From Cryptomeria japonica (taxonomy: Eukaryota > Streptophyta > Pinopsida > Cupressales > Cupressaceae): a DNA stretch of 64,000 nucleotides. The position numbers and the translations under genes were made by a program. Where the stretch lies: assembly GCF_030272615.1 (NCBI RefSeq), contig NC_081406.1:191835891-191899890 (forward strand), written 5' to 3'. The notes under the pieces were generated by a model that did no database searches, was not told where the DNA came from, and saw only the letters and a list, made by a program, of their open reading frames with translations. Below are positions 46,741 to 56,999 of this stretch, in pieces (the first letter of the stretch is position 1; every line of letters starts with the position of its first letter).

Positions 46741-47149
46741 TTGAAAAACAATGATTTTTTATTTTTTTTAAAAACTTTGCCGTTTTGATTTTTTTGTTGA
46801 TTTTTTGAATATTTTTTTTTCAAAAAAATCATTTGGCGTGCATACCGCAAAAAGGCATTTATTATTTTTTTTTTGAAAAAAAAATTCTCGAACTGCGTGC
46901 TAGGGTCGTACGGCTTGGTACTGAAGAAAAAAATAGCCCCAGAGGCTCAGGAGCCAAAAAAGGTCAAGTTTTAGATGACCATAAGGGTTTTTGGGCCTTC
47001 TAAGGATGATGGTGAGGTCCGTTTAGGCCCAAAGTGCTCAGAAAAATAAAAAAGCGTATCCCTAGGTGCATAAAAAAACTTCCTGAAACCCCAGATCTGC
47101 TTCCAATGCAAAAACTCTCAAAACAAGAACATATAGTTGCAGATCTGAA

Positions 47150-47161
47150 GCTCTGATACCA
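47150..47161 (-). promoter_or_regulatory. Primer-binding site (initiator Met tRNA)
   Basis: TGGTATCAGAGC on the minus strand directly abuts the right LTR with no spacer. Confidence 0.85.
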
Positions 47162-47390
47162 TGTGAGAGTTGAGAAATACAACACCACAGGAGCCCAAAT
47201 GATCTCTGCAAGTTAAATAACCTGTTACAAGGAGAAGCAAGGAAGCAATAACAAAAAAATAAATACACAGAAAATATGCTCAAAAAGATGAGAGCTCAAT
47301 ATTCACAAAATGTGTAATGTGATGATAAATCAATGATACAAAGAATTAACCTCTAATAGGTCAAGGAACCCTAAAAGGAAAAACCTAGGC

Positions 47391-50300
47391 AAATCTTCGT
47401 TCTTTTCTTCTGAGATTCTTACCTCCTTGGATTCTGACCATTTCCCATTTTTGTTCAATTTTGATAAATTGGATCATGTTTCCTTTGTTAGACCTTCTTT
47501 TAAGTTTGATAAAATATGGTTCACTCATCCTCATTTTCTTTCTTTATTAAAGCAATGGTGGATAAGTGCTCCATTTTGCAAAGGTACTAAGATGTTTCAA
47601 TTGTATTCCAAACTGAAATTTGTGAAATCTCAAATTATGGCTTGGAATAAATTGGTCTTTAAGAATATTTTTCATGAAAAAGAGGCAGTTGCCAATGATT
47701 TGAAGGTTGTTAATGAGGAGAATATTAGACATGGCACCAATTCCTTCACTAATGATGTTCAAAAGAAATTGCAAGCTTACTAGGAGATCCTTTGCTCCCG
47801 GGTTGAAATCTATTGGCAGCAAAAGTCTCTTGAGGTTTGGCTTAAAGAAGGTGACAGGAATATTGCCTTCTTTCAAGTTGTAGCCAAGCTTAAACAAGTT
47901 GCTTATACAATTTTTAGTATTAAGGATTCTAAGTCTGGTTATGTCCTTAATTCAAATCAGCAGATTAGAGAGGAGGGGGTGTCTTTTTTCAAGGAATTGT
48001 TACCTCCTTTTTCTTCCTCCTTTATGGATCATCATGTGGATTTTCTTTTAGATTCTATCCCCTCCCTTGTTTCTCATGAGGATAATGACTTTCTTATGAG
48101 GCCTTTTTCTTTAGATGAGTTTCATTCTGTTGTTTTTTCCATGGCCCCTGACAAAGCTTCGAGTCCTGATGGGTTTACTATCTTGTTCTTTCAAAAATGT
48201 TGGGATTTTATTGGTTTTGACTTATTAATGGCTTTGGAAGAGTCTAGGAGGGGTGGGGATATCCTAAAAAAATCTAACATCACTTATATTGCCCTTATCC
48301 CGAAATCTAAGAATCCCCAAACTTTTGCTGAATTTAGACCCATTTCTTTGTGCAACTCTATTTACAAAATCTTCACCAAGGCTATTTATTTAAGACTTAA
48401 AATCCTCCTTCCTCGTATCATCTCTCCTCAACAAGGAGGTTTTGTTCCGGGTCGGGAAACTCATGAGGGAGAAATTGTTTCTCATGAAACTTTACATTCC
48501 ATAAATTCATCCAATATCCCAGCTTTTGTGGTCAAACTTGATATGATGAAGGCTTAAATCATAAAGTTTGTCGGGATTTTTTGCTCAAAGTTTTGAGAAA
48601 ATTTGGTTTCTCTAAAAGTTGGTGTAAATGGATCAAGAGTTGTATTTCTACTGCTTCATTTTTTGTCATCATTAATGGAGCTTCATCTGGATACTTTTCT
48701 TCAACCCAGGGTGTTAGACAAGGAGATCCTTTATCTCCTTTCTTATTTATCATTATGGTAGAAGCTTTTAGTCGATTGGTTATTAAGCAAAGGGATCTGG
48801 GCTTTTGGCAAGGGGTGTTAATTCCTAATTATGATATTTCAGTCACTCATAACCTTTTTGTTGATGATACACTTTTATTTGGGTCTTCTTTTATTCAAGA
48901 GGCTACTCATATTAAATTTATTTTTGATACTTATACTGTTGGATCTGGCCAACATATTAGCCCCCATAAATCCAAGATCTTCATTTTTAATACTCCTTAG
49001 TTGGTGGTTGATAGACTTGTGAATATCTTTGGTTTCCTAGTAGACTCTCTTCCTTCTACCTATTTGGGGATTCCTTTCTTTATGGGATCTACTAAGTCTT
49101 CTTTTTGGAATTCGGTTATTGAGAGACTTAAATCTCGTATTTCTACTTGGAAGGCTAGGTGGTTGTCTCTTTCAGGTAGGATACTTCTCATTAAAACGGT
49201 CCTATCTACCATTCCTAATTACTATATCTCAGTTCTTCAAGCTCCCAGATCAGTCATCTCCCAAATTGAAAAGATTATTCGATCTTTTCTTTGGAAAAAT
49301 AACATGACAAAAGATAAAAAGATTCCACTGATTTCTTTGACCAAGATGTCTCTTTCCAAGCAAGTTGGTGGTGATAGGATTCGGGACTTATCTAAAATAA
49401 ATAGGGCTTTTGGGGGCAAACTAGTTTGGTCTATGTATACTAAGCCCCAATCTTTGTGGTGCCAAATTATGCAGGCTAAGTATTTGGATTCCCAAAGTCC
49501 TGCTAGGATCTTCACAATTTCTAATCCTCCACAGGGGTCTGCTATTTGGAAATTTATGATCTCATGTAGGGAAGTGGTCTCTAATTTTCTCTCCTAGAAA
49601 GTCCATTCGAGGGAGGATATTCTTTTTCGGAAAGACTCCTGAAATGGCTTTCCCCCTCTTTCACAACATGATTCTCTTGCTTCTATTTCAGTTGTTCTTT
49701 CTCAATCATGGAGAGTTAGATTGGTTGATTATGTAGATAGTGTTGATTTGTTTTCTCATAAGGTATCATGGAAGGATCCCTCTACTCTTCCATTATCCTT
49801 GCAGGAAATTCAAAATTTAAATCTGTTTTGCAAGACCAAGTGGCTTTCCTTTCTAACATCAAAGATCAACTTATTTGGTGCCCTTCTAAATCAGGAAACT
49901 ACTATGTTAAAGAAGGATATTTTTTGGTTCAACAAATGGCCAATCAAAATGCTCCTCATCGTGCCTTTTTGTTCTGTTGGAATAATTCAATATTACCTAA
50001 AGCTTGTGTTTTCTCCTGGCTCGCGCTGCAAAATAGAATTTTGACTGGTGATCGTTTAGTCAAATTTAATATTGCAACCTCCTTTTCTTGTGTCTTATGT
50101 GGTAAAGCTCTTGAAGATGTCAATCATCTTTTTCTTCATTGTGAGTTTGCGAGTAGTTGTTGGCATTTTGTCCTCCAAAATTTATCTCTTTCATTCCCTT
50201 TGCCTTTATCTCTATGGGACATGTTTTAGTCTTGGCCAGTTTTCTATTCATTTTCTCTAGTTGCTTGTTTGTGGTTTATAATTCCCTCTTCAGACATATG

Positions 50301-51045
50301 GGCCATTTGGTGGGAAAGAAATAAGCGCATTTTTAGATGTGACTCATCAGATTTATCTGTTGTTCTTGGGATTTTGGAAAGAAGTATTATTGAGCAAGCT
50401 AATGCTCATGTTCAAAAATATTTTAATATGAATTCAGAGTTCTCTTCCTGGGACAATTTTATGATTTCTTCTTGGAAAAGTATCATTATTCCTATATCAC
50501 CCGCCTTTCCAAGGATTTGGAAAACACCTGTAGACAGAAATTCCATAAAACGGCATCCTCCTAATGCCCCTTTTTGTAAATTGAATTTTGATGGATCCTC
50601 CTGTGGAAATCCTGGTGATTCAGGAATAGGGATAGTTTTTCATGATCATTTGGGTTCTTTATTAGCATTAAAAGCTATGCCAATTTCTTCTGGAACAAAT
50701 AATATGGCCAAGGCTTGTGCTCTTTTAGAAGGTCTTGTTATGGCTAAGGATTTGAATTTCAAATACCTTCATATTGAAGGTGATTCAGCTATTGTCATTA
50801 ATGCTTGCAAGACAAGAAAAGCTGATAATTGGCATTTTTGGTATATTCTTGAACAAATATGGACTCTTCTTGATACGTTTGAGCACCTCATCATCTCACA
50901 TGTTTATCATGAAGGTAATGTATTGGCCGATTGCCTCACTAATATGGGTTGTGACAAAACTGTTATTGATTCCTCTCGATTGGGGTGTGATTTGATGAGC
51001 TTCCCAAACCTATTAAGTATAGCTTGTAGAGAGTCAAGTATTTAA
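47391..51045 (+). pseudogene. LINE B2 ORF2, 5'-truncated
   Basis: Starts inside endonuclease with SLDSDHFPFLFNFDKL (compare GSDHYPILFHL of B1). RT: DKASSPDGFTILFFQKCW, FRPISLCNSIYKIFTKA, GGFVPGRETHEGEIV, KLDMMKA then a frame break, [17 protein letters not shown] and HNLFVDDTLLFG (about 48850) with both Asp. zf-RVT at 49768-50229 (PKACVFSWLALQNRILTGDRL). RNase H at about 50575-51045 (NFDGSSCGNPGDSGIG, LHIEGDSAIVINA). It has fewer stops per length than B1, so it looks younger. It would nick DNA and copy LINE RNA. Confidence 0.87.
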
Positions 51046-52031
51046 TCTTTCTAATTATATGATTGTTCGTTTATACGAGTTGATATTCCCTTCTCTTGGT
51101 GAGGTATTCCTTTTCATAATTCCATTTGGTTTTGATTTGAGGTACTTTTCTTTACTCGATCATCACTTGGCATTCATTAATGATGAGTTGGTTGGTATTG
51201 ATGTTGTTCGTGTGTTTGGTACTCTCTTCTGGTGTGAAATCTAGAGATATTTATTTTCACATTGGGAATATGTCCTTCATATGCCATTTAAAGTTTGGTG
51301 TGGCATTGTTTTCATGATTATCTTTGTACGCCGCTTCTTTTGGTTTGTCAGATTTTTTATGATATATCTCCTCTTTCTTTTCATTTACGACATAAAAATT
51401 TTGGGCTTCATTTCTCTCTAGCATTTCCGCATTCACCTCTTCTCCTTTGGCATTTGTCTATAATGGCGGACCGCAGATCTCATGTTGTTGGTGTCAGTCA
51501 TGTTTTGGACCCTTGTGTTTCTTGTAAATTCTCTGCATTCTATAGTATATATATTTTGGTTGCAGGTGTTTTTGGTGCAAGGGCATGTCAATTTTGGTTG
51601 CAGGAGTTCTTTGTTGCGGGGCCTTCAAGATATCCCATGAAGATGGATCTATCCTTCGATGTTGGTTTAGTCCTCTTGCTTTTTGGAGCTCTCTTCTTCA
51701 TTCACTGGGCATCCTATGTTATTTCTTTTTCATGTCCTTATTTTGTAAATAAGCTTGCATGCTCCTACTTTGTAAAATGAGCTTGCATGCTCCTATTTGT
51801 AAATGAGTCCGCATGCTCCTTTGTTGATCTCTATTTTTTAACTAGCCCCGGCTAGAGGATTGTTCACTACTTTTCTTCTATAGTCATGTTGATGAGCAAT
51901 GACTGGAGTTTTTCTTGCTGGTTCTTTTCTTTGGGAGTTCAGTTTGAACCATTTTTTAAATATATTGTAAAAATTATATATTATTAATAAAATATATCAA
52001 GTGGCATTGCCACCTTGCCAAAAAATAAATA
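51046..52031 (+). other. LINE B2 3' UTR and tail
   Basis: About 1 kb of T-rich 3' UTR. The 161-codon frame 51295-51780 is hydrophobic and uncharacteristic; I regard it as chance. The tail has TTAATAAAATAT, the GTGGC-ATT-GCCAC hairpin (52001-52013) and an AAATA-rich end. Confidence 0.7.
52001..52013 (+). other. Tail hairpin GTGGC-ATT-GCCAC of LINE B2
   Basis: Five-pair stem with three-base loop, about 10 bases before the A-rich tail. The same stem with loop TCT is at 37108-37096 on the minus strand in B1. Confidence 0.6.
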
Positions 52032-52045
52032 AATAGTTAGGTTTG

Positions 52046-52953
52046 TTTTTATAATAGAAATATTTGTATTTAATTTTTCATTTAAACTAAATGAAATCCT
52101 AATAATTGTTTTTATTATCTATATTTTGAGATTAAAAAAAATTATTAAAATTTATATGTTTATTTAAAAAAATATATTTATTTACAATATTATAAATGAT
52201 AAAAAATAAAACTATTTAAAATAGACATTTCAAATTTTAAAATACAAAGAAATCAAAAAAAAACCTAAAAGATCTATCATCCCTAAAAATTTGCTCCTAT
52301 AACACCAATTTTTTTAAACCAATCATAGTGTAGTTAAATAATTTTTACAATATCTTAAATTTAAAAATATAAATCTTAACTTTACAAAAATCAAGGGTTT
52401 TTTTAAGAAAAAATAATAATCACTTTTCATTGGTGCATACTAATTGAATAAAGCAGCTTCAGTGAATGAAATAGTATTGCCTACGGAAAGTACTAATAAT
52501 ATAAAGATATGATAATATAATATTTATCTCCATCATACTAATAGTTAACTTCGTCAAAATAATATTATAATAATAATATAAAGATATGATAATATAATAA
52601 TAATAATTAGTCTTAATAGATTTTTTTTCTTTGGTGAAGAGTTTAATAGAAATAAAAAATATTAAAATATAGTAATATCTTAATAATAATATAATATTGA
52701 TTACAATATCAATAGATTAATATTTTTTTGATAGGTTATAATAAATTAATATAAAATATAATATAATAATATAATTATTTTTTAAGTGGGATAATAAACA
52801 AATATGATATCTTTCGGCGTACTTTACCTATATTTCTCTAAAGATAGGTATACTGGTTAATATTAAATAAATATAATTAAAGTAATATAATTTTAAAATA
52901 ATAATAATAATAAATAATTTAAAATTATAATAGTTATGAAGTACAAAAAATAT
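52046..52953. repeat. Outer right arm and AT-rich repeat
   Basis: 52090-52300 pairs with the reverse complement of 22690-22893. 52525-52570 repeats 33765-33805 in direct orientation. TACCTAT and ATAGGTA around 52825-52850 form a short hairpin. No genes. Confidence 0.6.
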
Positions 52954-53880
52954 TTTCCCCCCTTCCTCCAGACGGTCTGGTATATTGGGCCCATTTTCAT
53001 ACTCTGGCAGGTCTGGCGTGAGAGGAATAGAAGAATCTTTCTTGAGGCCAGACTGTTAGTGTAGCAAGTGTGGAATAGAATCATGGTTATGATTCGGGAG
53101 ACGATGGAAGCTAAATGTGAGGTGAATTTTCCTTTGGATAGAGATGAGGTGGATACTGTGAGTAGGTTTGGCTGGCAGGAGTTGTCTCTCGCCTCCGCTT
53201 GTGTCAGAAGAGGTATATGTGCTTTGAAGAAGGTCCAAAGGGTGGGAAGGTGGAGACCCCCTCAGGATGAGTTTATCAAGATTAACACCGATGGCTCCTC
53301 CAAGGGTAACCCAGGCCTTGCAGGGGTTGGTGGTGTTGGTAGGAATTGTATGGGGGAGGTGGTTTTCTTCTGTTCGATGCATAAAGGGAGGCAATCTAAT
53401 AATTTTATGGAGGGACTTTCTATTCTCTATGCCCTAGAGCGGGCTTGGGAGTTGGGTAGAAGGAAGGTTATCTGTGAATTGGATTCACAAATTATTATTA
53501 ATTTGTTGATAGAGAAGAAGGTGGGTGGGATTCATTGGCAGCTGGTAGGGATTGTTCATCAGATTCTTCAAATTAGTTCTTTAATGGAGCAAGTGTCTTT
53601 CATCCACATTCCTTGTGAATGGAATAGAGCAACTGATTGTTTGGCTAAGTGGGCTTCGGAACATGACAGTGATTGGAAAATTGAAGGTTGGGAGCATCTC
53701 TCCCCGAATTACTGTCAAATCTTGCAGAAGATTTTTGCTAAGGACGTGGATAGTTATGATGTTGGTTGATCTTGGACTAGGCCCGTGGCTCTTTTTTGGG
53801 GCCTCGAGGCTTTGGTCCTCCTTGTAATTTTTGTGTTTGTGTTTCAATAAAGTTTTTACCCCTTTTATTCAAAAAAAAAA
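52954..53880 (+). mobile_element. 5'-truncated LINE of family A
   Basis: Flanked by GTACAAAAAATAT at 52941-52953 and 53881-53893, a 13-bp target duplication. Contains only the last part of ORF2 and the 3' UTR ending TTCAATAAAGTTTTTACC and a poly-A run, the same 3' end as LINE A (22440). It inserted in the AT-rich repeat family. Confidence 0.93.
52976..53769 (+). pseudogene. LINE RNase H domain, nearly intact
   Basis: The frame reads VWYIGPIFILWQVWRERN from about 52978 with one TAG at 53062-53064, then stays open from 53065 to 53769 (234 codons). RNase H (RVT_3 type) begins KINTDGSSKGNPGLAG at about 53278, with Asp and downstream ICELDSQIIINLL (second acidic residue) and HIPCEWNRATDCLAKWASE. 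All landmark residues are present. It corresponds to 21560-22350 of LINE A at clear similarity. As a 5'-truncated insertion it has no promoter of its own. Confidence 0.85.
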
Positions 53881-53893
53881 GTACAAAAAATAT

Positions 53894-56800
53894 CTTTATT
53901 ACAATACCATGAAGGCAAGTACTCGTCACTACGTGACACTTGTTTAATTATGTAAGTTTCTATTTATTTTATTATTATTCATCCATTTAATTATGTTTCT
54001 TCTCACTAATCCAAAATTTATCTATGGATAAGAAAATTCTAATACTTTTTAAGTTTTAATTTTTTTCTTTATTTCTAATAATGTGAGTTTTTGCATGATA
54101 TGTTTCTTAAAATCTTTATATGTATCTAAGGCCTCAAGTCTTTAGATGTATCTAAGACCTCTATAGAATGAGACAATTGTAATTTATCCGTCTTCATTAT
54201 TTGTGGTAATCAATTTCCATCTAATAACATTCTTAAATTGACATGTCTCCTTTTTTATATATAAATAATTTTAATCATCTATTTATTTTAAATTAATTAT
54301 TAATATTTAATCAATATTTAAAAACAATGTTATATTAAAAAAGCATAAAGAATGATATAAATAAAGATATCATTCAAAAAAATAGATTTTTTTTAATATT
54401 AAAAAATAAATTGACTAGAATATCTTTCCCAAAAATGAATTTTATGTACATCCACTTTGTGTTGCCAAATATCTCCCATAATTAAAATAACTTTCTAAAT
54501 TCATATTTTAAAAAAAATTATGATATTTTTTTCAAAATATTTATAAAAAAATATTTATTTTTATCTTTAAATTTAGATTTGTATGAAAAATTTAAATTTT
54601 TTTAAAAGACTTTCTCAAACTAATGAAAATAAAATAAAACATTATATAATTAATTATAAAGATAAAATATTAAAAAAATCCAATTTCTTAAATAAAAATC
54701 TATTAAACTAAAATAATTTAAAATATTATTATTTAATTATTTATCTATTACTATTCATCCAATTAATCATATTTCTTCTAATTCAACTAAATTTAATATA
54801 TAGATAACAAAAATTTCATAATTTTAATTATATCAATTTAAATAATTTTCTTAATTTTATTTTATAAATTCCTTCCACTTGCACAATTTTTTGCTTTCAA
54901 TTTTAAGTTTTTTCTTTGTTTCTAATAATATGAGTTTTCACTTGATAAGTTTCTAGAAGTATTTGGATGTATCTAAGATCTCTCTACAATGAGACAATTG
55001 TAATTCATTCATCTTCATTATTAGTGGTAACTAGATCAATTTCCGCCTAATAACATTCTCAACCACAACATTGAATCAGAACATATTTCTCAAGCCAAGT
55101 TGTGGTGCTTTAAGAATCTAACCAACTGATCAATTTCTTCCTAATAACATTCCCAACCACAACACTGAATTAGAACATCAACTTTTTCAAATGAGGGTTT
55201 TCAATGCTATAAAAAACAAGATTATAATACTTGTCTTCCACAAGGATATTTGGAGTTTGTTAGGACTAAATTCCTTTTGCTATTTCTTAGTTCTTATTTC
55301 ATATGTTTATGAGATAATGCAATGCATGGTGATTCACATGTAATGAAAATGAAATAATTGTGATGGAACTTACTTGGAGGGATAGCTATGGGTAATTTTA
55401 TTATTTGTTGTTGAGAAAATTTATCAAAAAAATACTAACATTTTGGTTGCTTATCATACAAATCTAGGTGTTATTCATTTCACTCACCTTTTCCTCTTAT
55501 TGAAACAATATAATACTTTTGATTTTGGTTTGAATGATTTGGTGATGTCACTATGTATGGGACAATTTTGTTTTTCATTCTAGGCTAATGGGGGTTTAAC
55601 CTACTAATATTAAATGGGAAGCAATGTAGTGGAGAAGAATGCAGAGGCTTATTATTATGTCAAGACCATGGCCACTAAATGGAAGATTGTGTGTTCCAAC
55701 TTCCAAGCTATTTCAAATTTATAAATTTTTTATCTAATTCTATTAGCAATCTTCCATGAAAGAACATTGACAAAGTATTTTTGGTATTTCTTGTTTTACT
55801 GCATTGCCATTTTGAGTTTCTAGAATCCATCTTTGTTTTTGGTTGATACCAAATATGAAAGTGAAAGTTTGTATAAAAATATTATATAATATTATATTAT
55901 AGATTATATTGATCGTGATAGAATTATATAAATATTTCATTTTATGACTACCTAATTTCAATATTTTTAATCTAATCAATCCTATTATACATATGCATGT
56001 GTGTATGAATGATGATACTTTTTACCCATCAAAATTGCAAAACTTACCAACAACTTAAAATTAAAGAATCCAATTTCTTTGATGATGAGCATGAAATTAA
56101 AAAGTGAAAAAAATCTTTCTTTATATTTTATTAAAAATAATTATTTAGTAGATTGTAGTGTATAATTGATTTTAAAAGAAATTAAAAATGGTATTCTTCA
56201 TCAATTGTATAAAAATATTTGATTTTACATGAACAATAAATCAATTTCATTTTATTGTGCATATATGTGTAAATGACTTTAACTTGATAATCTTTTTTCT
56301 TACATTAAAACTAAGACATTTAAATTTCTTATTGATTGTTTAACTTCTAAACATTTATCAATTTGAATAAACCATTCCATAAATTATTTCAAATTAAAAA
56401 ATAAAAAAATAAAAAAAATATTGCAATGCAAATTTTTCTAATTATTAAACTTTCATTTCCAAACTATTTTTCTATTAAATATTGTTTGAATGGGTTTTAG
56501 GGATGCTTTTTCAACTTCTTTGATTATTTTGATTCAAAACACATTTTGTAAAATATAGTAGTAGTTGGATAATGTCTTCTAACCATTGAAATTCTAACTC
56601 ACAATTAAGTTGCATCCACAGTTTGTTATTTCTTCTTTGGTCTATTTTTATTTTTAATTTTTTTGAGAGGACAATTAACTTGTTTGTGTGCTTGAAGCTA
56701 TTTTAAAGGTTATTATTTGTTATGAAGCTTTCTTCCAATGCATTGGTAATTTTAATGGCTCAAGTACACATCACTTTTTTTTAAGTACGTTGCACTAATG

Positions 56801-56999
56801 GAGAAACAAGTGCGAGTTTTTCTGAAGGTCCGCCACTTTTTTTAAAATGAATATCTCTTGGTATATTTTACCCAAAAAAAATAAAATATAGATATGCTAG
56901 TAATATTAATACCTAAAACAACCTCAAATGCAAAAGATGCCATGGATATCAAAAACAAAATGAAAAAAAAAAAAGTCATTATTTAAACTTGAGAAAGTC
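53894..56999. repeat. AT-rich repeats with local duplications
   Basis: 53955-54250 and about 54735-55065 are diverged direct copies (shared AATGAGACAATTGTAAT and TTTCTAATAATATGAG-like words). 55015-55065 is again repeated at 55120-55165. 54255-54480 is the unoccupied version of the LINE A target site. 56886-56970 repeats 8470-8560. No coding frame is convincing; 55743-55979 minus is AT-composition noise. Confidence 0.6.

Larger units (their letters stand above)
44829..47390 (-). mobile_element. Non-autonomous Copia-like element, 5' LTR truncated
   Basis: The left repeat 44829-45192 (364 bp, TGTGAGAG to CTAACA) is the minus-sense 3' LTR, preceded on the minus strand by the purine tract AAGGGGGGGTG. 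The right repeat 47162-47390 matches its first 229 bp and then stops. The PBS TGGTATCAGAGC lies at 47161-47150. The 1.95-kb internal region has no gag or pol and contains a GC-rich block (about 46350-46740). Eight bases of PBS sequence, TGGTATCA on the minus strand, also sit outside the left LTR (44828-44821), which is abnormal. Confidence 0.75.
44821..52031 (+). mobile_element. Composite insertion: antisense Copia fragment joined to truncated LINE B2
   Basis: The whole 7.2-kb unit lies between AATAGTTAGGTTTG copies at 44807-44820 and 52032-52045. Left part 44821-47390 is a non-autonomous Copia element on the minus strand. Right part 47391-52031 is a LINE on the plus strand beginning in mid-endonuclease and ending in the usual tail hairpin and A-rich end. 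Both parts therefore seem to have arrived in, or been completed during, one target-primed insertion. Confidence 0.65.

Noticed and set aside
46290-46850. 186-codon Pro/Ala-rich frame, and overlapping plus-strand frames
   Set aside because: GC-rich composition opens frames on both strands; no domain, and it lies in a retroelement leader.
51295-51780. 161-codon hydrophobic frame after LINE B2 RNase H
   Set aside because: It lies in the LINE 3' UTR, is T-rich by composition, and has no homologous frame in LINE B1.
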